64,000 nucleotides of DNA, from NCBI RefSeq assembly GCF_014642835.1, contig NZ_BMJA01000001.1, forward strand, positions 1,351,102 to 1,415,101, in the 5' to 3' direction. The notes under the pieces are model-generated. The model saw only the letters and a program-made list of their open reading frames with translations, ran no database searches and was not told where the DNA came from. This DNA comes from Dyella nitratireducens (GTDB taxonomy: Bacteria > Pseudomonadota > Gammaproteobacteria > Xanthomonadales > Rhodanobacteraceae). Each line of letters opens with the position of its first letter. Within the stretch, counting starts at the first letter, position 1. Shown here in pieces: positions 47,494 through 56,195 of this stretch. The translations under genes were made by a program, and so were the position numbers.

Positions 47494-48900
47494 TCATGAG
47501 GGAATCGTCGCATCTGTGGCGACCGGAGCAACAGGGCCAAACGTCCCGGGTTGATGCCGGTAGGAGCTGCGCCAGAAGCGCACGAACAGCAGCAGCGCCG
47601 CCATGCTCAAACCAGCAATCAGGCCCATCCAAATGCCGCGCGCCCCCAGGCCATGATGAAACGCCAGCCACCAGCCCACCGGCATGCCCACGCCCCAATA
47701 GGCAAACAGCGTGATCGCCATCGGCACGCGCGTGTCTTTCAGCCCGCGCAAGGCGCCGTTGGACGCCACCTGGATGCCGTCGGAAAACTGGAACAAGCCC
47801 GCCAGCAGCAGCAATTGCGCGGCCAGCGCGATCACGGTCCTGTCATGCGTATAGAGCGAGGCAATCGCGTGCGGAAAGCCCAGCATCAAGGCCGCCGAAA
47901 CGGTTTGCGTCACCAGCGTGAGACCGATGCCGCAAAAGCCCGCATAGCGGATGCCCGAGGGATCGCCGCGCCCAACCGCATTGCCGACGCGCACGGTAAT
48001 CGCCATCGCCAGGCCCAGCGGCACCATGAAGAACAGCGCGGCCACGTTCAACGCCACTTGATGGCTGGCCACCATGTCTTCACCCATGGTGCCGATCAGC
48101 AGTGCCGCCGCAACGAACAAACCACCCTCGGCAAGCAAGGTGATCGCCATCGGCAAACCGATGTGCACCAGCTTGCCAATACGCTCGAAGTCCGGCCATT
48201 CGAAATGCATGAACAGGCCCAGCCCTTTGTAGTTGCGATGCAGGGCGATGTAGATGCCGAACGAAAGCATCTCGATCCACAGCACCGCGGCGGTGGCGAT
48301 GCCGCAACCGCGCGCGCCCTGCGGCGGCAAACCCAGCTTGCCGAACATGAAGATGTAGCCGAGCGGCAGCAGCAGCACCAGGCCACCGAAGCTGAAATAC
48401 ATGGAAGGCCGGGTTAGCGACAAACCTTCGGACAGACCACGCAGAGCGAAGTAGCAAGTCAGCGCTGGCGCGCCCCAGCTGATCGCACGCAGGAATTCAC
48501 CCACGTCGAGGTACAAGCTGGGCGACACGCCAATCAACTTGATCAGCGGCTCCGCATGGCGCACCAAAAACCACAGCAACACGCCCATCGCCAGCGCCAG
48601 CCACAATGCCTGGTGGAATACGTCACCCGCTTCGTGCCGGCGGCCGGCGCCATCGAGCTGCGAGATCGATGGCGGCACCGCCATCATCATGCCGATACCG
48701 CTGACGATCGCCAGCGACCAGATGCTCGCGCCAACGGCTACGGAACCCAACACGTGCGCACCGACGTGGCCGGCGAGCACCGCGTCGATCACGTTGCTGC
48801 CGATCGCAGCGAGCTGGGCGAGCATCAGCGGCAGGGCGAGGTGCACGGTGGCACCGATCTCCCGCCAGACCCGGGCTCGGTCGAGATGGATGGGCTTCAT
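47494..48900 (-). CDS. MATE-family multidrug efflux transporter (NorM-like)
   Basis: The 468-residue protein starts at ATG 48900 (MKPIHLDRARVWREIG). It has about 12 membrane segments and MATE marks: LALPLMLAQLAAIGSNVIDAVLAGHVG in the first segment, RGLSEGLSLTRPSMYF between segments 4 and 5, SHQVALNVAALFFMVPLGLAMAITVRVGNAVGRGD in the second half, and QVASNGALRGLKDTRVPM near the end. It exports cationic drugs by sodium or proton antiport. It diverges from the DUF3667 gene and reads toward sppA. Confidence 0.92.
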   Translation of the reverse strand: MKPIHLDRARVWREIGATVHLALPLMLAQLAAIGSNVIDAVLAGHVGAHVLGSVAVGASIWSLAIVSGIGMMMAVPPSISQLDGAGRRHEAGDVFHQALWLALAMGVLLWFLVRHAEPLIKLIGVSPSLYLDVGEFLRAISWGAPALTCYFALRGLSEGLSLTRPSMYFSFGGLVLLLPLGYIFMFGKLGLPPQGARGCGIATAAVLWIEMLSFGIYIALHRNYKGLGLFMHFEWPDFERIGKLVHIGLPMAITLLAEGGLFVAAALLIGTMGEDMVASHQVALNVAALFFMVPLGLAMAITVRVGNAVGRGDPSGIRYAGFCGIGLTLVTQTVSAALMLGFPHAIASLYTHDRTVIALAAQLLLLAGLFQFSDGIQVASNGALRGLKDTRVPMAITLFAYWGVGMPVGWWLAFHHGLGARGIWMGLIAGLSMAALLLFVRFWRSSYRHQPGTFGPVAPVATDATIPS

Positions 48901-49036
48901 GGATTGGGAATCTCCGGGCCGGGCATTGTAGCTTGGTGTCGCAGGCCGGTAGTACGCCGCGTCGCCCTCCAATGCCCTATTCCCTATTTGCTGCCCAGCC
49001 GCCAAGATTCAACGCTGCACCAAGGGGAATGCTCGT

Positions 49037-50209
49037 ATGAAGGAATTGACCTCCTACGAAGGCGCGCTTTGCGCCAACTGCCAGGCGCCGTTGCAGGGTG
49101 AGTTTTGCCATCACTGCGGCCAGTCCGTACACAGCGTGCTGCGGCCGGTGCATGGTTTGTTCGAGGAATTCTTCGAAACCTTCCTACATATCGACGGGCG
49201 CATCCTGCATACCTTGCCGGCGTTGTTCCTGAAACCGGGCTTTTTGACGCTGGAGTATTTCAGCGGACGGCGGGTGCGCTATATCGCGCCGTTCCGGTTG
49301 ATGTTCGTGCTGTGCCTGCTGTCGTTTTTCGTGTTGCACCTCGCCACGGATGTGATTGCACAACGCATCGAGCACCGCGATCAGCGCAACAGCGTGGTCA
49401 TCGACCAGGGCGCCGACTTCTCGCAGGCGCAAACCGCGCAGGAGGTTCGGCATCAGCTGGATGCAAAGCTGGAGACACTGGAAGCCACGCGCGCCATCGG
49501 CAACGCCGCTATCGTGGCGCAGATCGACCAGACCGAACAGAAACTGCACCAGCAGGCGAATGCGCGGCTGGCTGAGCTGGGCGCCCCGGCCCGTGCATCG
49601 AGCGCCAGCAAACGCTCTGGCGACGAACCCTCCGACGAAGGCAGCGACGGCACCAGCAAGCTGGAGCAGCCCATCCACATCAGCTGGCTGCCCGCCTTTG
49701 CCAGTCAGCGCCTGGCCGAGTTCGACGAGCACATCCGTAAAAACGCCAAGGCCCTCCATCGAGGCACCATCACCGAGCGCCGGGAAGCCTGGGAGCACCT
49801 GGAGGCCGGCATCTACGGTGCGCTGCCCGGCACGATGCTGGTGCTGGTGCCGATGTTCGCCCTGCTGCTAAAGCTGTTCTACATCTTCAAGCGGCGGCTC
49901 TACATGGAGCACCTGATCGTCTCCTTGCACAGCCATGCCTTTCTGTTCGTGAGCCTGCTGCTGATCGTGATCGCCGGCATGCTTAGTACCTGGCTGAGAC
50001 CGATCGCCGCCTGGACCGGCTACGCGGCAGGCCTGATGCAAGGCGCCCTCATGCTGTGGGTGCCGGCCTACCTGCTGATCATGCAGAAGCGGGTCTACCG
50101 TCAGGGCTGGGCGATGACACTGGTGAAATACTGGTGCGTAGGGTGGTGCTATTTCTGGCTCTTGCTGCTCATTCTGATGGTTGCCGTCGTACTTGGACTG
50201 GCCCACTGA
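49037..50209 (+). CDS. DUF3667-type membrane protein with N-terminal zinc ribbon
   Basis: This 390-residue protein has an N-terminal four-Cys/His cluster (CANCQAPLQGEFCHHCGQ), the zinc ribbon typical of DUF3667 proteins. RILHTLPALFLKPGFLTLEYFSGRRVRYIAPFRLMFVL follows with a first membrane segment. A long polar, helical region (about residues 110-250, Gln/Glu/Lys-rich) comes next. The C-terminal half has at least four membrane segments (GTMLVLVPMFALLLKLFYIF, HSHAFLFVSLLLIVIAGML, YAAGLMQGALMLWVPAYLL, WCYFWLLLLILMVAVVLGLAH). The function of the family is unknown. An AGGGGAATG site precedes the start. Confidence 0.8.
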   Translation: MKELTSYEGALCANCQAPLQGEFCHHCGQSVHSVLRPVHGLFEEFFETFLHIDGRILHTLPALFLKPGFLTLEYFSGRRVRYIAPFRLMFVLCLLSFFVLHLATDVIAQRIEHRDQRNSVVIDQGADFSQAQTAQEVRHQLDAKLETLEATRAIGNAAIVAQIDQTEQKLHQQANARLAELGAPARASSASKRSGDEPSDEGSDGTSKLEQPIHISWLPAFASQRLAEFDEHIRKNAKALHRGTITERREAWEHLEAGIYGALPGTMLVLVPMFALLLKLFYIFKRRLYMEHLIVSLHSHAFLFVSLLLIVIAGMLSTWLRPIAAWTGYAAGLMQGALMLWVPAYLLIMQKRVYRQGWAMTLVKYWCVGWCYFWLLLLILMVAVVLGLAH

Positions 50210-50589
50210 CTGTCATTTTCGGAAGCGTGGAACAGCGGTTTTGCACAGCGTCAAGGTATTGACATACTTCTGTGTCAAGCCCGTGAGCCCAGCCCAAACG
50301 CGACCAAACCGATCTTTCAACACATTGATACACATGGAAATTTTTATGTGGTCAAAAGTTGAACAGCCTGTCACAAGGGCCGGTTTGATGCGCGAAACGG
50401 CCCCCTCTCAACGGCACATCCACAGACTTATCCACAACTCTTGTGGATAAACGAAAAAACATGTGCTGATGAGTCACTTAGGCGTTTTTCCTAGATGACA
50501 GAGCAGCAATCGCGGGCAAGCTCGCCCAGCTCGCTACCTACATGCCGGTTCCGACAGTTCTGACGGTCGCACGCGATACACTCAAGGCC
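50210..50589. other. Intergenic region before priA, with DnaA-box-like sites
   Basis: This 380-base region is A+T-richer than its surroundings, with ATTTTTATGTGG at about 50339 and AAAAAAC at 50453. It contains the DnaA-box palindrome listed separately. No open frame, tRNA or clear promoter is seen. Confidence 0.45.
50416..50450. promoter_or_regulatory. Palindromic pair of perfect DnaA boxes, with a third imperfect box
   Basis: TTATCCACA (50428-50436) and TGTGGATAA (50442-50450) are two exact copies of the DnaA consensus in opposite orientation, five bases apart, forming a 10-bp stem with a CTC loop. A third site, ACATCCACA (50416-50424), matches seven of nine positions. The pair lies 140 bases before priA, whose product loads replication forks. 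Either DnaA control of priA or a DnaA-titration site is plausible. A hairpin function is the alternative. Confidence 0.65.
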
Positions 50590-52764
50590 ATGCCGTCCGT
50601 TCTTCGCGTCGCCCTGCCGGTTCCACTTCCTACCTTGTTCGACTACCTGCCGCCGGCCACCGGGACGGTAGGTGTCGGCAGCCGCGTGCTCGTTCCATTC
50701 GGGCGCAGCAAGTCGGTGGGTGTGGTGGTGCAAGCGGATGTGCCCGCACAAGTGGGCAGTGCAAAACTCAAGCGCGTACTGCGTGCGCTGGATGACACTG
50801 CACTGCTCGACGCGGAACTGATGCAAACCCTGGCATGGGCGGCCGATTACTGGCTCGGCGCGCCAGGCGAAGCGTACACCAATGCCTTGCCGCTGCTGCT
50901 GCGCGAAGACAAGCCGCTGCCGGAAACCCAGGAGCCGATCTGGCAGTTGACGATTGCCGGACACAGCGCCTTGGACGCCGGCAGTCGACGTGGCGGCAGT
51001 CGTGTGTTGCTGCAAACCTTGCTCGCGGGGCCGATGTCCACCGCGGAGCTGGACACCGTTCTGCCCGACTGGCGCGCCGCCGGACGACGCTTGGCCGAAG
51101 CCGGCTTGATCGAGCGCGGCGAAGCGTCGCCGTCACCGAACTTCTTTCCCAATACGCCCAAGCTTGCGCTGCATGCAGAACAAGAAGCGGCCGTGGCGGC
51201 CGTGACGGAAGCATTCGGCCGCTTTCAACCATTCCTGCTCGATGGCGTGACTGGCAGCGGTAAGACCGAGGTCTACCTTTCGCTGATCGAGCGTACGCTG
51301 GCGCAAGGCCGACAGGCGCTGCTGCTTGTACCCGAGATAGGCCTGGCGCCACAAACCGTACGCCGCCTGCGTGAGCGGCTCGGCGTGCCAGTGGAAGTGC
51401 TGCATTCGAATCTGGCTGAAGGCGAACGTGCCCGCGCGTGGCTGCGCATGCGTTCGGGCGAAGCAAAGGTGGTGCTGGGTACCCGTTCGGCCGTGTTTAC
51501 GCCGCTGCCGCAAGCCGGCTTGATCATCGTCGATGAAGAACACGATGGTGCTTACAAGCAGCAGGAAGGTTTCCGCTATCACGCACGCGATCTGGCCCTG
51601 GTGCGTGGACGTGCCTTGCAAGTACCGGTGCTGCTCGGCTCCGCCACGCCCTCGCTGGAAAGCCTGGCCAATGCCGAGGCCGGCCGCTATCGCGCGGTGC
51701 ACTTGCGCTCACGTCCGGCCGCGACACAACCGCCGCAGGTGCAGATCATCGATATGCGCGCACAGCGGCTCGAACATGGTCTGTCGCCTGCGCTGCTGCA
51801 CGCCGTGGGTGAAACCGTGGCGCGCGGCGAGCAGGTGCTGGTATTTCGCAATCGCCGCGGTTATGCGCCGGTGCTGTTGTGTCATAGCTGCGGTTGGCAC
51901 GCTGAATGCCCGCGGTGCGAGCATCCACTCACCTTGCATGCTGCCTGGCGCAAGCTCGTTTGCCATCACTGCGATTTGCAAGCGCCGATGCCATCGAGCT
52001 GCCCTGTGTGTGGCAGCCAGGAATTGAAGCCGCAAGGCCAAGGCACCGAGCGATTGGAAGAAGCACTCACCGCGCATTTCCAGCACGTGCCCGTGCTGCG
52101 CATCGATCGCGAAACCACTCGGCGGCGCGATGCGTTCGAGCAGTTGCTGGGCAACCTGGCCGATGACGCACCGGCCATCCTGGTCGGCACGCAGATGCTG
52201 GCGAAGGGCCACGATCTGCCGAATCTGACTTTGGTTGCCATTGTTGGCGTGGACGAAGGTTTGCTCAGTGTCGATTTCCGTGCCAGTGAACGTCTTGCAC
52301 AGCTGGTGGTGCAAGTGGCCGGGCGCGCGGGACGTGCACGCAAGCCGGGGCGTGTGCTGTTGCAGACACATCATCCTGATCATCCGCTGTTGCGTACGCT
52401 GCTGACGCAAGGCTATGCCGCTGCGGCGAAGGACCTGCTTGTCGAACGCAAGCAAACCGGCTTGCCACCGTATGGCCATCAAGTGCTGTTGCGGTGTGAA
52501 GCGCATCAGCGTGCGGCAGTGGATGCGTTTCTTTCCGAAGCGTGTGCGGCGTTGCCGATGACCGATGCGTTGCAAATCGCCGGCCCCATGCCTGCACCGA
52601 TGCCGTTGCGTGCAGGACGTCAGCGCGGGCAACTGTTGATTGAATCCGCCAGCCGGCGTGATTTGCATGCCGCGGCACGGCCATGGTCGGTGCAATTGGC
52701 GCATTTGCCTAATGCGCGCAAAGTGCGTTGGTCGCTGGATGTGGATCCGATCGATTTGTATTGA
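50590..52764 (+). CDS. priA: Primosomal protein N' (replication restart helicase)
   Basis: The 724-residue protein starts at ATG 50590 (MPSVLRVALPVPLPTLFDYL); a start at 50542 would only add unconserved residues. The 3'-DNA-binding domain is at the N-terminus. The helicase has Walker A GVTGSGKTEVYL, DEEH box IIVDEEHDGAYKQ, and GSATPSLESL. A zinc module has eight Cys (CHSCGWHAECPRC, CHHCDLQAPMPSSCPVC), then GTERLEEAL and GRAGRARKPGRVLLQT. It restarts stalled forks by loading DnaB outside oriC. It is followed by repeat A7. Confidence 0.97.
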   Translation: MPSVLRVALPVPLPTLFDYLPPATGTVGVGSRVLVPFGRSKSVGVVVQADVPAQVGSAKLKRVLRALDDTALLDAELMQTLAWAADYWLGAPGEAYTNALPLLLREDKPLPETQEPIWQLTIAGHSALDAGSRRGGSRVLLQTLLAGPMSTAELDTVLPDWRAAGRRLAEAGLIERGEASPSPNFFPNTPKLALHAEQEAAVAAVTEAFGRFQPFLLDGVTGSGKTEVYLSLIERTLAQGRQALLLVPEIGLAPQTVRRLRERLGVPVEVLHSNLAEGERARAWLRMRSGEAKVVLGTRSAVFTPLPQAGLIIVDEEHDGAYKQQEGFRYHARDLALVRGRALQVPVLLGSATPSLESLANAEAGRYRAVHLRSRPAATQPPQVQIIDMRAQRLEHGLSPALLHAVGETVARGEQVLVFRNRRGYAPVLLCHSCGWHAECPRCEHPLTLHAAWRKLVCHHCDLQAPMPSSCPVCGSQELKPQGQGTERLEEALTAHFQHVPVLRIDRETTRRRDAFEQLLGNLADDAPAILVGTQMLAKGHDLPNLTLVAIVGVDEGLLSVDFRASERLAQLVVQVAGRAGRARKPGRVLLQTHHPDHPLLRTLLTQGYAAAAKDLLVERKQTGLPPYGHQVLLRCEAHQRAAVDAFLSEACAALPMTDALQIAGPMPAPMPLRAGRQRGQLLIESASRRDLHAAARPWSVQLAHLPNARKVRWSLDVDPIDLY

Positions 52765-52766
52765 GC

Positions 52767-52837
52767 GTAGGTTGGGGTGCAAACCCTAACATCGGGCGGC
52801 GTGTAGATGGCATGTTGGGGTTTGCACCCCAACCTAC
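52767..52837. repeat. Palindromic repeat family A, copy A7
   Basis: The arms GTAGGTTGGGGTGCAAAC and GTTGGGGTTTGCACCCCAAC have one internal change (CCCTAAC). The element lies between priA and the second RND permease, and it supplies the TAG stop of that permease (52834-52836). Confidence 0.92.
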
Positions 52838-55800
52838 GCGACGCCTGGCGCCTGCCTGGGGTTTCTCGCCCGCACTTCCTGCTCACGCCCATGCACCATG
52901 CTGAAAACCACCGGCACAAACAGCAGCGTTGCGCAGGTGGCGAACAGCAAGCCACCGATCACCGCGCGGCCCAACGGCGAGTTCTGCTCGTGCGTGATCG
53001 CCATCGGCAGCATGCCGATGATCATCGCCAGCGCTGTCATGCACACCGGACGGAAGCGGGTGAAACCTGCTTCCAACGCGGCCTTTACTGCATCACCGTG
53101 CTCGGCCAGGCGTTCGCGCGCAAAGCTCACCACCAGAATCGAGTTAGCCGTCGCCACGCCCATGCACATGATCGCTCCCGTCAGCGCCGGCACCGACAGT
53201 GTGGTGTGCGTGATGAACAACATCCACACAATGCCGGCCAGCGCAGCAGGCAACGCCGTGATGATCACGAACGGGTCCAGCCACGATTGGAAGTTCACCA
53301 CGATCAGCATGTAGATCAGCACGATCGCGCCAAGCAAGCCAAACAACAGACCGGAGAACGCGGCATTCATTGCCGTCACCTGACCCAGCAGGCGCACGAT
53401 CGAGCCACGCGGCCGTTCCTTTGCAGCCTCATTGAGCACACGCTGGATGTCGCTGGAAACCGCACCAAGATCGCGCCCTTGCACCGCGGCATAGACATCG
53501 AAGGATGGCGCGATGTTGTAGTGCGATACCACGGCGGGACTGGAGGTGCGCCGGATGGTCGCTATGGCGCCAAGCACCTGCTTGGCGCCAGTGGCCGAAG
53601 AAGTGATCGGCAGGCTCTGCAAGGCGTCCCACGTATCCATACGATATTGCGGCGTCTGTGCCACCACGGCGTAGGACACGCCATTGGCATGGTTGAGCCA
53701 GAAGGTGGGGGCCACCTGCAGGCTGCCGGCCAACGAGGCGACCATGCTGTTGGTGACGTCGTGCTCGGTGATGCCAAGCTCGTCTGCACGCACGCGGTCC
53801 ACATCCACGTTCAACTGCGGTGTGCCGGTGGATTGTTGCAGCCGCACGTCGGCGATACCGGGGATTTCGCGCATCGCCCGCAGCAGGCGAATGGCGTAGG
53901 CCTGGTTCGCCACTTTGTTTTCACCCGATATTTTTACGTCCAGCGGTGCCGGTGCACCGAAATTGAGAATCTGGCTGACCATGTCCGCCGGCAAAAAGGC
54001 GAAGCTGGTGCCCGGAAATTCACGCGGCAGCACCGCGCGCAGGGTTTTGACGAAGTCCGCGCTCGGATCGTGATCCGGCGTGAGCAGGATCTGGATATCG
54101 CCATCCTGCGGCCCGATCGTGCCGCTGTTGTTATAGACCATGTTGGTACCGCTGAGCGGCAACCCGATGTTGTCGATGATGCCGTCGAGCTGGTCGGGCG
54201 GAATCACCTGCCGAATGGCATTTTCGATGTGATCGAACTCGGCTGCCGAATCCTCGATGCGTGTGCCCACGGGCGCGCGCACGTGAATGGCAATGGCACC
54301 GCCGTCCGTGGAAGGAAAGAAATCGCGCCCCAGGAAAGGCACCAGCACAAACGAAACGATCACCACGCCCAGGAATCCCAGCACGAATTTGCGCTTGGCG
54401 CCCAAGGCGAGCGTCAACGTGCCGTAATAGGTGTCGCGCACCTTGGCGAAGCGATGCTCAAAACCCTGCTGGAATGTGACCAGCCCCTGGCGTAGCCGTC
54501 CACGCCGAAGCGGGGGATGCTGATCGCCCTCGTGGTAATTGATGTACTGATCTTCCGGATGATCGCCCGGCCCGCGTTCCGTGAAGTGGGGCTTGAGCAG
54601 ATACATCGCCATGGTCGGCACCAGCGTTCGCGATAGCAGAAACGAGGACATCATCGCGAAGATCACCGCCATGGCCATCGGCCGGAACAGAAAGCCCGGG
54701 ATGCCCTTGAGCATGAACATCGGCACGAACACGATGCAGATACACAGCAGCGATACGAAGGCCGGTGTCACGATCTGCCTGGCACCGTCCATGATCGCCG
54801 TTTCCACATCCTTGCCATGCTCCAGATGCCAGTTGATGTTTTCGATGGTGACGGTGGCATCGTCGACCAAAATGCCGACGGCCAGCGCCAATCCACCGAG
54901 CGTCATCACGTTGAGTGTCTGTCCAAACGCCGACAGCAAGGCAATCGCCGAAAGCACCGCCAGCGGAATGGAGATGGCGATGATGACGGTGGAACGCCAA
55001 CTGCCCAGGAACACCAGGATCATCACGGACGTAAGCAAGGCTGCGATGATGCCCTCGCGCGCTACCGAGGCGATCGCGGCTCGCACGAACACCGACTGAT
55101 CGCCCATCAGTTTTACCTTCAGGCTGCGCGGCAGGGTTTCCTTGGCCAGTGGCAGCAGCGTCTTGATGCCGGCCACCACATCCAGTGTGGAAACGTCGCC
55201 GCCCTTCAAAAACGGCATGAGCACGGCACGATGACCATCCACGCGCACCACGTTGTTCTGCGGTGGCGAGCCATCGCGTACGTGCGCCACTTCGCCCATC
55301 GTGATGGTGGTGCCGTCGACCGTTTTGATCGGCAGGTCGTTCAGCTCTTTGATCGCCAGCGGGCTATCGTTGAGGTTTACCGTGTATTCGTACTGGCCGA
55401 TCTTGATGGTGCCGACCGGCACGATTTGGTTCTGCGCCGCCAACGCATTGCCCACGTCCTGCGCAGACAGGCCCTTGGCTGCCAGTGCCTGCGGATCGAG
55501 GTCGAGCATTACCTGCCGCTGTTTGCCGCCGTAAGGCGTGGGGATGGCCACGCCGGCCACCGACACCAGCATCGGGCGCAGGAAGTTCTGCGCGACGTCG
55601 CGAATCTTCTGCTCGGACAACTGCGTGCTCGACAACGCCATCTGCAGGATGGGCACGGTGGAAGCGTTGTAGTTGATGATCTGCGGCGGCGTGATGCCCG
55701 GCGGCATCTGCTTGAGCACCGTCTGCGAGATCGACGTGACTTGTGCGGTCGCCGTGCGAACGTCCACGCCTGGCTGGAAGAAAATCTTCACCACGCCGAT

Positions 55801-56067
55801 ACCAGGCAACGACTCGGATTCGATGTGCTCGATGTCGCTCACGGTGGAGGTAAGCGAGCGCTCGTAGTAATAAATCACGCGGCCGGACATCGCATCGGGC
55901 GACAGACCGTTATAAGTCCACACCACGCTGATCACCGGGATGCCGATGTTCGGGAAGATATCGGTGGGCGTGCGCAGCGCCGCCAGCGGCCCCACGAGCA
56001 GGATGAACATCGCCAGCACCACGAAGGTGTAGGGACGCTTCAATGCTATGCGTACTAGACCCAGCAT
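52834..56067 (-). CDS. RND efflux permease B, paralogue of the permease at 58865
   Basis: The 1077-residue inner-membrane transporter starts at ATG 56067 (MLGLVRIALKRPYTFVVLAMF); the upstream frame to 56133 is rejected as repeat-derived. It has two halves of six membrane segments. GILVDDATVTIENINW contains the acidic pair, and the periplasmic loops are large. Nearly every block of the sequence can be aligned to the permease at 58865, with differences scattered. It follows the adaptor and outer-membrane factor of the same operon, separated from them by repeat B2. The TAG stop comes from repeat A7. Confidence 0.94.
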   Translation of the reverse strand: MLGLVRIALKRPYTFVVLAMFILLVGPLAALRTPTDIFPNIGIPVISVVWTYNGLSPDAMSGRVIYYYERSLTSTVSDIEHIESESLPGIGVVKIFFQPGVDVRTATAQVTSISQTVLKQMPPGITPPQIINYNASTVPILQMALSSTQLSEQKIRDVAQNFLRPMLVSVAGVAIPTPYGGKQRQVMLDLDPQALAAKGLSAQDVGNALAAQNQIVPVGTIKIGQYEYTVNLNDSPLAIKELNDLPIKTVDGTTITMGEVAHVRDGSPPQNNVVRVDGHRAVLMPFLKGGDVSTLDVVAGIKTLLPLAKETLPRSLKVKLMGDQSVFVRAAIASVAREGIIAALLTSVMILVFLGSWRSTVIIAISIPLAVLSAIALLSAFGQTLNVMTLGGLALAVGILVDDATVTIENINWHLEHGKDVETAIMDGARQIVTPAFVSLLCICIVFVPMFMLKGIPGFLFRPMAMAVIFAMMSSFLLSRTLVPTMAMYLLKPHFTERGPGDHPEDQYINYHEGDQHPPLRRGRLRQGLVTFQQGFEHRFAKVRDTYYGTLTLALGAKRKFVLGFLGVVIVSFVLVPFLGRDFFPSTDGGAIAIHVRAPVGTRIEDSAAEFDHIENAIRQVIPPDQLDGIIDNIGLPLSGTNMVYNNSGTIGPQDGDIQILLTPDHDPSADFVKTLRAVLPREFPGTSFAFLPADMVSQILNFGAPAPLDVKISGENKVANQAYAIRLLRAMREIPGIADVRLQQSTGTPQLNVDVDRVRADELGITEHDVTNSMVASLAGSLQVAPTFWLNHANGVSYAVVAQTPQYRMDTWDALQSLPITSSATGAKQVLGAIATIRRTSSPAVVSHYNIAPSFDVYAAVQGRDLGAVSSDIQRVLNEAAKERPRGSIVRLLGQVTAMNAAFSGLLFGLLGAIVLIYMLIVVNFQSWLDPFVIITALPAALAGIVWMLFITHTTLSVPALTGAIMCMGVATANSILVVSFARERLAEHGDAVKAALEAGFTRFRPVCMTALAMIIGMLPMAITHEQNSPLGRAVIGGLLFATCATLLFVPVVFSMVHGREQEVRARNPRQAPGVA

Positions 56068-56094
56068 GATGACGGCTCCAGCAACATGTGATAT

Positions 56095-56180
56095 GGATTG
56101 GGTTGCCCCAGACTTGATCCGAGGGTAACCCAACTGTCATGGTCAGATTAGTTGGGTTGCGCTGCGCTAACCCAACCTAC
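56095..56180. repeat. Palindromic repeat family B, copy B2
   Basis: The right arm GTTGGGTTGCGCTGCGCTAA (to CCCAACCTAC) is close to B1. The left arm (GGATTGGGTTGCCCCAGAC to GGTAACCCAAC) has diverged. It lies between the outer-membrane factor stop and the start of permease B, on a presumed single transcript. Confidence 0.8.
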
Positions 56181-56195
56181 GCACCTCTGCTTCAA

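Noticed and set aside
54817-56058. Plus-strand frame of 413 codons opposite RND permease B
   Set aside because: It is antisense to a supported gene, rich in His/Arg/Gln, and a similar frame appears opposite the paralogous permease, showing that it is only a shadow.
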